In this document: one piece after another, positions 54,216 through 64,000 of the stretch
How positions within the stretch are numbered: position 1 is the stretch's first letter
Layout: every line of letters begins with the position of its first letter
Source of the DNA: Cardinalis cardinalis
Lineage: Eukaryota; Chordata; Aves; Passeriformes; Cardinalidae
Length of the DNA: 64,000 nt
Reading direction: 5' to 3'
Assembly: GCA_014549065.1 (NCBI GenBank)
Contig: JACDOX010000139.1
Location: forward strand, 1,710,084-1,774,083
The notes under the pieces: model-generated
The model's input: only the letters and a program-made list of their open reading frames with translations
What the model was told of the DNA's origin: nothing
Database searches by the model: none
Program-made: the position numbers and the translations under genes

Positions 54216-55588
54216 AACATGACATCACACAGGAAAACCTTCTCCACATCCTTGATTTTTGGCAAAGCAACACTTTAAGTGTCCCGAAACCTCAAGGGAA
54301 GGATCTCGGGCTAAGGTGTGTGGGGGAAAAATGTAAGGTTTCTAAAGACAGCTCACGAAAGCTAATCATATGTTGAAATGTTATCTACAACCCTGTGACA
54401 TCTGAAAGCTTCCCACGCCTCTACTGTTGGATCCAGGAAGGGCAATCCACTGCACTTGAACTGAAGGGAATGACCCTTCGGACCTGAATTATCTTTCTTT
54501 TTTGCCAGATGTGTTTATTCAGATTCCCACCTCCCCTCACCGTTTCCAAGCTGCATTCTGATTTAGAGGAAACATCAAATACAGCTAAAATTTTGTTGCA
54601 AATGTACCAAAAATTAGTATTAAGTTGTCCTAAGCCTGATTCCCCCTTCATTATGATCTAAGTTCCACACCAAGCCTGTTGGGCTGATATTTGTGTCGCT
54701 CCATTCAAGTGAAGGGAACTTGATATGAGCAGAGCCTACTTCAAATAAACTGTCCCTTTTCTTTCTCCTGTTTCCTTCTGAGTCACACAAATAATCTAAA
54801 GTTGGTCAAAACCAGCTGAAAATAATGTGTAAAACACTTAAAAGCTGGATGTTTGCTCCTGCATTGCACATCTGGCTGGCAGTTTGTAAAAAATGTTTCA
54901 AGATACAAGACCTGCTTCTCAGGTGTCCTGCCAGTGTTGTGGGTCTTTACAAACAAATTTTCTGATTTAAAAAAAGATGGTTCCATTTATTACATGAAAA
55001 TGCTGTACTAATGGGACACTGTATATGGATGAATCAATGATAGGAGTGACAGGTCCAAAACTGGACTATGTTAAGGTTCCTTCCAAAATTTAACATAAAA
55101 TTGACAAAAATACCAAACAATATATGAATATTTCCTTAATGAAACCTGAGGAATTTAACTGTAGCAGTGTTAGGTTCAGTTTCATTCTCTAGCTGGACGC
55201 AGCACGAAAAATTCTTAGTTTCATTAACAAGCTCTGGAGCTGTACCATCAGCATATAATGAATTGATAACATTAATGGATTGATTCAGCTGCAACCCACT
55301 GCAAAAGTGGATCTGATTTTGGGTTTTTTATTGTTTAAAATGAGTAAAACTCTGCCAAATTCTGCTTCCACACCTGTGTAAATCCAGAGACTTGCGTCAG
55401 AGTATATTCACCTGTGTAAATGACAGCACTTTTTAGCCAAAGTGTATAAGGGTCAGGTCTTAACTGAGCAGGCTGACAAAGCTGGCTGCACTGAAAGACA
55501 GTCCAGGCCTCACATGTTTTACTGGTTATATCATCTGAAATCTTTAAATGAAAAGGTAGCTTAGAAGGAAAGGAGAGTTAATTTTTCT

Positions 55589-55615
55589 TATATATATATA
55601 CATATATATATATAT
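55589..55615. repeat. (TA)n microsatellite
   Basis: TATATATATATA, C, ATATATATATATAT within T-rich flanks, upstream of FGF23. Confidence 0.9.
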
Positions 55616-56917
55616 TTTTAAAGAAATATCTCCATTTGCTGTTGAAATTATCCACCCATATTTTTCACTTTGATCCTAGAACAAACGTTTGGGTTTTTTG
55701 GTTGGTTGGTTAGTTGGTTGTTCTGGTTTTTTTCTTTGCCCTCTTGATTAGACTCCTATGAAAATGTGGATATTGATACCTCAGTGGCAGAAGTGTCTCA
55801 CAGAGGCACTGTGCCCTCTTGCAATATTCTGTCATTCTTTTGTGGCTGCAGTTTTTCTGGTTTGATGTTTCATATTCACCATGACATTTTGCTGTGTTTA
55901 CCAGCATGCACTGATCTGATCTTTCTCCAGTGCCTTGGTGGCACAGAAAACATTCTCAGATGTTTGAAAAATTCATTCAACCTCATTTAGGCACATGCCA
56001 GTTGTGAGCATCTGTTTATGTTTTTATAATAATCAGAGAAGCAAAGATTACTTTTACAAGGTTAAATTGTTTAGCATTTTCTAAAGTTTCCCACAGCATC
56101 AAGAAAACTCCAGACTTTACTAAGTTCTGTTTAATCTGCTGGGCTAACATGAATTTATTAAGTCCTTGCTTGTGAGAATGATAATACAAATTCTGCTTTT
56201 TCATAGACTTTTTTGCTTTAAACCTATAAATGTCCACTACATGTGGTTTGTTGTGGGTTTTTGGTTTTTTTTACAATCCATGTCTTTTTTATTTCAGGCT
56301 GATCCATTTATTCCTTCTGTGGCTATTTCTCTTATCCTCTACCCATTCAGCTGTTGATGGTGTAGCCAGGTGTATGAAAGCTGCTTTACTCCTTCAGCGA
56401 AGTCTGTTCTAGTAGAAGTGATGACAACCTTTCTTGTCTTGCATGTTTTGCTGATGCATCAGCAATAACAATATTTCTGCAACTTTTACCACAGAAGCTG
56501 GTATAGGTTTTTCAGATTTTTATATTGCTCTGTGGTGTTTCATTAATTGAGATGGCTTTTCTCAGTTCTCAGCTAAAAAATTGGTTATAATTAACAGAAA
56601 TTGCTTGTTGTAGGAAGAAATAAAAGGAAAAAAATGGGATTGAATTTAAAGATCACAACCATTTCACATTGCCATGTTTTCCACTTCCCACTGCAGGGGT
56701 GCTACACTGCCAGTGTCAGGTGCCACAGTGGCGCAGGATGCTCCTTAGATGTATCCTGGAAAGGGAGCTGGGAGACAGCCTGGAGGAGCTACCACCTATT
56801 GTCAATGTCAAGAACCAAGGTAAAGTGAGGAAATCCTCACTCCAGAGCAAAAGATGAAAGGAAAATATGGATAAGACAGACCCCATTTTTCAGGATGAAA
56901 TTTATCCAATATAATCA

Positions 56918-57025
56918 TTGAGCATCCTGGTCTAGGGGAAAAGTGTCCCTGACCATAGCAGGGGGTTGAAACAAGGTGATGTTTGTGGTCCATTTCAACC
57001 CAAATCATTCTGTGATTCTGTGATT
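56918..57025 (+). mobile_element. CR1 LINE 3' terminus, sense
   Basis: TTGAGCATCCTGGTCTAGGG, AAGTGTCCCTGACCATAGCA and CATTTCAACCCAAATCATTC, then TGTGATTCTGTGATTG. Confidence 0.88.
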
Positions 57026-57414
57026 GATGCTCCAGCCCTTAGTGAGTCTCACTCCCCTCCCTCCCTGCCATGCCTTTGTCCCAGGCCTGCTCCTGCTGCC
57101 TCCTGCTCCTTGCTCCAGAGGCAGCTCAGCTCAGGTTTAGCCAGGTATTCTGGGCACTCAGCTGGGCCAGGTGCCTCAGCTGGAACACAGATGGCACTCA
57201 GACCTCCCTGGTATCATCATTTAACTGTAAATGTTACACAGAAGGAACTGAGGGTCACAGGAGCTCTGACTTTCCCCCATTTTGACTGCTTTGAGTTTCA
57301 GCTTTAGGTCATTTTGCAGTCCAAACTTATCACTTCAACTCTGTAAAACCCTCAGCAGCTAAATGTCATTCCTCGTGCTGCTTTCTTGTGGGAACTCAGC
57401 ACATCACTCCGGAT

Positions 57415-57971
57415 GTCCAGAGTTGCCGAGAACCCTCTTGGGGAGCTCAGAGGACCTGGAATGTTGCCAGAAGTGCCTGGTGGCTTGACTTTGATCCATC
57501 TAGGGATTTGCCATCTGTGTATGAGGACATGAGAGGCACTCAGGTTTGAATGGTACAGGAATGATGTATTTACAGGGTGAATATGTAGATTTTAGGTTTT
57601 GGTACAGGAGGGTTTTGGAGACAAGATGGAGGGATCAGGGCGTGTCTTGTCCTTCTTCTTTATTCTTCTTGTCATCCATTTTCTGTGGTGATGTTGGCAC
57701 TTGGGGATTGGTTTAACAAAGAAGCGCACAGTTCAATATGGGTGATTGGTATTGGGAAGTAAAGGTAAATATGATATACGTAATTTGTAGTACATAAAGA
57801 CGACACCACCTCGGGGACAGTCAGAGTGCCTTTGGCTGCCTTGCTGTCCAGACCTCGGCTGGGCAGAAAGAAAATTTTGTAGATAAAGATAATAAACAAC
57901 CTGAAGACTGAAAAGTGAAGAGTCCAGACTCATTCTTTGGAGCGTGGGCTGCCCCAGAACCGCCCCACACA
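57415..57971 (+). mobile_element. Solo LTR of an avian endogenous retrovirus
   Basis: About 550 bp with an LTR-like order: GTTGCCGAGAACCCTCTTGG near the start, a U3-like stretch with GACAAGATGGAGGGATCAGG, AATAAA at 57891-57896 within the R region, then GAGTCCAGACTCATTCTTTG and GCCCCAGAACCGCCCCACAC at the end. I recognise this type from songbird genomes but cannot name the family. No gag, pol or env sequence and no second LTR are present, so it is a recombination remnant. The left boundary is uncertain and no target-site duplication was evident. Confidence 0.65.
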
Positions 57972-59057
57972 TCTTGGGGCAGAAAAAGCCATTCCTGAGA
58001 CTTTCTTTTACTGCTTATCCCCTCAGTTCTAGAGAGGACTCACAAGGCAAATGCAAGGTTTTTTTACAACAGATTGATGTTACTAGAAGGGACTTGCAGC
58101 TGTCTTTTGGAAGGGCTTTGTGGACCATCAGAAAAAAAGTTTTCTACTCAATCTAATGGATTTGCCTTCCAGGATTCTCCTACGAGTGAAACTACACGTC
58201 CCTTCACAGTGCTGGAGTTCCTTTCATCACGTAGGAGCACCTGTAGCACTCTTGCCTAATAAAGCATATTGACTTATATGTAAACAGGTGGGTGGCTTGC
58301 CCTTTTGCAGCATTCTGTGCCATCTGAGTGCCTGTGCTGGCCTCAGGAAGCCTCTTGCTCTCTGCTGCTCAGCTCACACAGGAGTTTTGGGTTGATAGAT
58401 TCAAAACTACCTCTCCTCTTAATAATTTCCTTTGCACTGCATCTCTTCAAAAGAGGTCACGGAAATCAGGGGCCTGTCCCTCTGCCTCTGCTTCCTTAAA
58501 ATCACTGTTACAAGTGTATCTGAGATGATCACACCCCCAGCACTGGAAGCACAAGGGTGGAGTGCCTCTCCAGCAGTTATTCTAGGAATACTGACGCACT
58601 GAGCCAAGGGAATGTACCGTGGATGCTGTGTGTGTGTGTGAGCAGTTGCCTTTGCCACAGACTTCACCCAGTGTTGTTAAACACATCCTGAGTGACCTTA
58701 TTTGGAGGCCCCATTCTTGTCACACTGCCCACGACTAAAGAAAACATCCTGGCCCAGCTCACCTACGTGAACGAGATGAGGTAAGCACAGCCCACTGGGC
58801 TTGGGACCACAGTGTGTACCACCAGTTTCTGCAGTGTGCCTGCTCTAAGGAACTGAAATGAAGGGCCTCATTCCTCCTCCAGCTGAAATCCTTGGCACAG
58901 CTCCCAGGCAAAGCAGAACCAGTCCCTAAAAGGTTTTGTTTTCTGAACAGAGAGTGTTTCTGTCATTTTAAGGGGTCTGAGTTTTCTTAGGTGTTGTGGG
59001 AGAGAGAATGGGTGCAATTTGTGGTTAAAGCTGCTGATACCCTCAATTTCAAAAACA

Positions 59058-59385
59058 ATCATAGAATCACAGAATGGCCTGTTTGGGAGGGATCTTAAAG
59101 ATAATTTCATTCCAACCCTCTGCCATGGGCAGGGACGCCTGCCACTATCCCAGGTTGCTCAGAGCACCATCCAGCCTGGCCTTGGACACAGCCACAGCTT
59201 CTCTGGGCAACCTGTGCCACAGTCTCAGCACCCTCACAGTGAACAATTTCTTCCTAATATCCCATATAACCCTGCACTTCTGTCAGTGTGAAGCCATTCC
59301 CCCTTGTCCTATCACTCCAGGCCCTTGTCAAGAGTCTCTCTCCACCTTTCCTGTGGGCTCTCCTCAGGTCTGGAAGGCTGAAAAA
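59058..59385 (-). mobile_element. CR1 LINE 3' fragment, antisense
   Basis: ATCATAGAATCACAGAATGG, GGGCAGGGACGCCTGCCACT, CACCATCCAGCCTGGCCTTG and CAGTGTGAAGCCATTCCCCC, then AGAGTCTCTCTCCACCTTTC. It lacks CAGGGATGGGG after GGACA compared with other copies. Confidence 0.93.
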
Positions 59386-61477
59386 TGTTCTGGTTTGGTG
59401 TTGAGGCTTGGAAGGCCTGAAGTTTGTTTGTATTCTGAAATCTGCCCTGTGCCCACCCAGGCCTGCTGACCTGCCTGCCCAGGCAGTGTGAGAAAGTGTC
59501 TCCTTTCTCCTGGTGTGCTTGCTTCCAGGTGCAAAGGAGTCCTGGGGACACAGATACACAGCCTCAACAAGAAAGTCACTTCAGCCATCCATGTCCCATT
59601 GTAATATGCTGCAAGGTGCCTAAAAGCAGGCTGGTGGTTTTATTTTGGGAAAACTCTTTGGTTTATGTAAAGTTTCCTATTTCCCAACATTGAGAAATAG
59701 GCTTGGACTAGGAAGATCTAGGAGCCCCTTCTGGTCTAAGTATTTCTCGGATTCAACAACATCTGCCACTACATTCATTGACAGTTTCCAATAAGCTAAA
59801 TGGACATTTCCCCCTTGTTAGGCAGAAGACAAGGATCGATAGTAAACTTTGTTGTAGCTTAATTTTAAACTTACTCCAATCTCTTGGTTTCACATGTTTC
59901 ACTCAGATCTGTCTCCTTTAAGAAGAGATAAAAACAGCTTAGGTTAAAGAAATTAGGAACGGAAAATGAAAAGAGAGAGAGGGGAATGCAGTGAAACAAG
60001 GAGACAAAATATGCAGACGTCATCATCAGCCAAGGGCACTGTTACTGTGGGACAGTAATAACACAGCATGTGACTGATATGGGAAGAGCTGCCTCAGTGC
60101 AATTGCAGGTGTTGCTTTTTGGCTCTGGGGCTTCTTTTTATGTGAGATCTCTTTGAAATGAAAACTTCATTGGAGAAATCTTTGCTCTCTATAAGTTTTA
60201 AGAGTGATTTTTTTTAACACAAAAGCCTAAATAATAAATGAAGACAGTCATGACTGAACATTGTCCTCATACTCAGGGTTTCTAATACAAGGAAAATAGA
60301 AGGATTCTCTAAGCCACTGCAAGACCAGTCTATGATTCTGGAGTCCTTTAAAGAAATATAGAAATCAAAGTTTGTAAGGGGCAGGGCAAGACAAATAACA
60401 GTGGATTCATTTTTTCAGCTAAACACTCTTAGCTCATCATTGATCAGAAGTTGGGTTCTGTTTTCTGAGGTATTTCCATGAGCATGTTGAGGAGAATTTA
60501 TGAGACTGAACAGAAATCTGACAAAAATATGTCTTGAACTCTTCCCCTAATTCAGGTTTTCCTTCACAAAATGTCTTTTCAGGTAGATATGCAGCTAATT
60601 TTTTTTTTTCAGTGTAGACACAATAGTTCTTCATGTTGCTTTCTCAGCCTGCCACATTGCTGATGAGGAGGAACTTGAGAGTCACATTGTGCAAAGGTTC
60701 ATCAGCTGCTGGGACACTGATCCTGCACCTGGGCCTTTTGATCTTTGGCCATTTTCACAGCTGTCACAGGCTGGTGCCAGGGCTGGTTGGGAAATGTATT
60801 CTCTTTCCAATAAGTCAACCAGACTGTTTTTTGTCATCTTTATTGAAGTTCTGGACTCTAATCAACCTGCTCAGCTCTCCAAAAGAAGAGAGATTTCTTG
60901 GAGATTTCTTCGCTGACAATTCTTTCAAAACTTAAAAATGCAACTTAATACTTTTTTTTTTTTTTTAATCTTCTTTATTATCCTTTCCATTATGCCAAAT
61001 GAACTTTCTTACATGCCAGAGGCTGGTTAGCCCATCTGCCTCCCCTGAACATGACTATGTCTCTTTGACCCTGGTATCACTTCTTGACCCTTTGCTCCAT
61101 TCCTCTCACAGTCTCCACTTCTGGTGGAAGAATGGAAATGAATTCAAGGTACCACCTTCATGACCAGCTGATGACCATCTCAACATGAACTGAGGTTGTG
61201 CAGAATGCAAACATACATAAGAAATGTCATACACAAGAAATTCTAATCACCCAGGTGGCCTGTGGACCTGCACGTTGATTGTTACAAGGGTATATGGAAA
61301 AAATTCCATTGGAGATTAGCTTTTTATTTTGAAATCTACAAGTTTCTCTTTAAAAAGTGCAAACACATCTGCAGAATTGCTCAAGAGTTACAGAAAGTGA
61401 CACACAGATATACCCCATACATATCCACTTTCCTACAGTTTCTGTTTCTGTAGTTACTGCCTTTGCATAATCATCAC

Positions 61478-61745
61478 TATCACAGACTCATGGAGTGGTT
61501 TGGGTTGGAAGGGACCTCACAGCTCATCTCATTCCAGCCCCCCTGCCATGGGCCGGGACACCTGCCACTATTCCAGGTTGCTCAGAGCCCCATCCAGCCT
61601 GGCCTTGGACACTGCCAGGGATCCAGGGGCAGCCACAGCTGCTCTGGGCAGCCTGTGCCAGGGCCTCAGCACTCTCACAGTGAATAATTTCTTCCCAATA
61701 TCTGATCTATACCTGCTCTCTGTGACTTTGAAGCCATTCCATCTG
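61478..61745 (-). mobile_element. CR1 LINE 3' fragment, antisense
   Basis: ATCACAGACTCATGGAGTGG, TTTGGGTTGGAAGGGACCTC, CATCCAGCCTGGCCTTGGAC and GGGCAGCCACAGCTGCTCTG, ending around TGAAGCCATTCC. Confidence 0.93.
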
Positions 61746-63000
61746 TGTTTTGACCCTGCGTTACATGTAAACTGGTTTGTCCCTCACTGGATCACTGAGG
61801 TAGTTAAAGTTCTCCTGATCTCACTGAGTGACACCTATGCTGATTAGCATAATTCCCTTCTTTGGGTTTTTGCATGATTTTGTTTTATTGCCTCTTCAAT
61901 AGGCCAAAAGATTTATGTTGGACCAGTGAGTCCTGGGCTCAGGTCATAGGCAAAGTAACTCCAGGAAGAAAGCAAGGCTCCAGCCACCTGGAATGAGTCA
62001 GGATGGATCATTTTTCATTAAAAAATAAGAAAAGGAAGCTCTTATCCAGAGTGCCCTGAAACAAATATAATTATAAACTGTGTTGTTTTAGATATCATCC
62101 CTAAAGATTTCTTGTTTGACGTAAATTGGTGTCGTTTCATTGTCCTTGGAGAAGCTATTCCAGAGCTGTCAGCTATGGTTCATGAAAGCACACAATAAAA
62201 TTGTGAGTTGTAAACAATTAATTGTAAGGGGAAAAAATCAGTCCTAATCAAGGCATTTTGGTCCACACCCTGCGACAAAAAATAACCAACAACTATATGT
62301 GCTTATGAGATCCAGGATTGAATAATATGTTCAAATCTCATGATCCAAGGACACAGCTCATTGAGCTCATCTGGTCTTATTGGCGCTTGGATTTTGGCCA
62401 AACACTTTTCAGCAGTGTATGGCTTCCAAAACAAACATGCTTTTGGACTGAGCAGGATGCATGGCTTGGCTGGAGAGAAAAAAGAAATCTCTGCTTGTGG
62501 CTGCATACTTGGTTGTTTGTTTTTATATTTTTTTTCTCCAATGACAGCGATTTCCTTAGCCAAGATTGCTCACTGCAGTTCACTGCAATTCCAGTTTGCA
62601 TTACATGTATTAAACCTAGAGATTCACAGTGGTTTATCTCACCCTGAGTCTCCTCCTCAGCTGTCCAGCAGCTGGAAGAGATTCTTACTTCCTCCTTTAA
62701 TCTTGGGTTCTGACAAGGAAACCAAATGTCCTCTTGGCTTCTCAAGTCATTGTGATTCCTAACATGAAGCACAAGAGTTTGCAGTTGGACCATTTTTTGA
62801 AGGAACAAAGTCACATGTAGTTAAATACCTGGGACCTAATTGTCTCCTCCATTGCCCAAATTGATGCAGAGCAAGGTGGCTTCAGCAAATGCCAAAAGAA
62901 AAACAAACAAAAAAACCACTCCAGAAGACCAATGCAAAAGAGATGTGGGGCTGTTTATTTCCTTTTACAAGCATATCTTTAATTAGGTGCCCAATACTTA

Positions 63001-63560
63001 TCCCAGCTTGCTCAGAGCCCCATCCAGCCTGGCCTTGAACACTTCCAGGGATCCAGGGGAAGCCACAGCTTCCCTGGGCTACCTATGCCAGGCCTCACCA
63101 CCCTCAGAGGGAACAATTTTTTCCTCATATCCAATCTAAACCTGTTCTCTGTCAGTGTGGAGCCATTGCCCCTTGTCCTGTCACTCCAGGCCCTTGTCAA
63201 GAGTCTCTCTCCATCTTTCCTGTGGGATCCCTTCAGGCACTGCAAGGCCACAATGAGGTCACCCCAAAGCCTTCTCTTCTCCAGGCTGAACAATCCCAAT
63301 TCCCTCAGCCTTTCCTCCCAGCAGAGCTGCTCCATCCCTCTGATCCCCTTGGTGTCCCTGCTCTGGCCTGGCTCCAGCAGCTCCCTGTGCTTCCTGTGCT
63401 GGGCCCAGGGCTGGATGCAGCCCTGCAGGGGGGGCTCAGCAGAGAGGGGCAGAGGGGCAGAATCCCCCCTGCCCTGCTGCCCTGGGGCTCTGGGTGCAGC
63501 CCAGCACAGGATCCAGCACAGGATCCAGCTTCTGGATCCCAGCACTGGCACTGGTGCTGG
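63001..63560 (-). mobile_element. CR1 LINE fragment missing its 3' terminus, antisense
   Basis: Starts abruptly at TCCCAGCTTGCTCAGAGCCC, about 80 bp inside the usual CR1 3' end, and runs through GCACTGCAAGGCCACAATGA and TCTCCAGGCTGAACAATCCC to GGGCTGGATGCAGCCCTGCA. The right part parallels the copy at 35520-36043. The terminal octamers are absent. Confidence 0.9.
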
Positions 63561-64000
63561 CCCTTGCTCTGAACATGGTCTCGGCCACACGGTTCATGGA
63601 CCTAAGCTTTGTGTACCTGTAGCTGAGCTTGTCCTGTATGTGTGAATTATTAGAAAGCATTCTTTTTTCCTTTTATTTTCCTTTCCCTTCATGGTGCTGA
63701 ATCCTTCAGATGATTTCTGCAGCCATTAGTGTCAGTAAGAGTTAGCTCCAGCAGGAGGGACTCTTTCTGTCAATGCACAGGACTAATGTGTCTTGTGTCA
63801 AGACCCGAAAGAAGATGCCAACCCCTTTTAGGCTCTCAGCAAAGCATGGGCTGCTCTGGTGACCCTTTTGAGATATTTGTCTGTTTGATCCCCTTTGAGC
63901 TGCTATCCAGAGTTTCAACCAGAGCTTAATGAGTCATGAAGCTGTTGCAGGGGCTGTTGCAGGAGATGGGTAGATGGGATTCTTCCTGATACATCTTCCC

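Larger units (their letters stand above)
54216..64000. other. Region upstream of FGF23, no gene recognised
   Basis: 9.8 kb with four CR1 fragments, one solo LTR, a TA microsatellite and unique AT-rich sequence. FGF6 is expected on this side by synteny, but none of its conserved exon sequences could be seen. A short splice-like open segment at 58691-58780 is reported as a finding only. Confidence 0.7.

Noticed and set aside
58177..58237. CTCCTACG and CGTAGGAG, an 8-bp inverted repeat 45 bp apart, followed by AATAAAGCATATTG
   Set aside because: The arms are short and the loop long. The AATAAA lacks a matching transcript or LTR start, so neither a hairpin nor a second LTR could be supported.
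60633..60935. Open frame of 100 codons between FGF23 and the right edge
   Set aside because: Codon use is unlike coding sequence, there are no flanking splice signals, and I recognise no similarity. It fits chance in AT-rich DNA.
63085..63645. Open frame of 186 codons on the plus strand
   Set aside because: It is the reverse strand of a CR1 fragment; the same translation pattern appears at other CR1 copies in the window.
54216..64000. FGF6 expected by synteny
   Set aside because: I looked on the minus strand for the conserved FGF6 core and C-terminal exon sequences and found none. In human the gene is tens of kilobases farther on, so it probably lies beyond the window.

Overview
The window is bird nuclear DNA, probably from a neognath and possibly a passerine. 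The evidence is a vertebrate gene structure with long introns, about two dozen CR1 LINE fragments in both orientations (the dominant avian retrotransposon), a solo LTR of a type I associate with songbird endogenous retroviruses, and protein sequences close to avian orthologues. Three protein-coding genes can be rebuilt exon by exon. They stand in the order known from human 12p13 and chicken chromosome 1: CCND2 (+), TIGAR (+), FGF23 (-). No prokaryotic features, CRISPR arrays or structural RNA genes were found.

Layout. 1-29.75 kb is CCND2 (cyclin D2): five coding exons starting 46 bases into the window, a CpG-rich first exon and intron 1, a 10.8 kb intron 3, a 9.6 kb intron 4 and a 4.5 kb 3'UTR. 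That 3'UTR carries several microRNA seed matches and a 25-bp x 20 minisatellite. 29.75-34.6 kb is intergenic, with three CR1 fragments and a CpG-rich patch holding a very good CTCF motif. 34.6-44.25 kb is TIGAR: a TATA-less CpG promoter with two CRE-like sites, six coding exons and a roughly 1 kb 3'UTR. 44.25-47.85 kb is the convergent TIGAR/FGF23 intergenic stretch. 47.85-54.2 kb is FGF23 on the minus strand: three coding exons, a TATA-like element 85 bp upstream of the ATG and a probable long AT-rich 3'UTR. 54.2-64 kb is upstream of FGF23 and holds repeats (four CR1 pieces and the solo LTR) but no recognisable gene. FGF6, the expected next gene, is not seen and probably lies past the right edge.

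Function. The genes are neighbours by ancient synteny and do not form an operon. Cyclin D2 activates CDK4/6 in G1. TIGAR is a histidine phosphatase that lowers fructose-2,6-bisphosphate and has wider bisphosphatase activity. FGF23 is a bone hormone controlling phosphate and vitamin D. I found no new biological system. The most checkable points are a six-residue deletion in the second cyclin fold of CCND2, an Asp at the reported catalytic Glu102 position of TIGAR, a repeated DPH motif in the FGF23 tail, a perfect 14-bp inverted repeat in CCND2 intron 2, a palindrome-bearing minisatellite in the CCND2 3'UTR, and two CTCF-like sites of opposite orientation.
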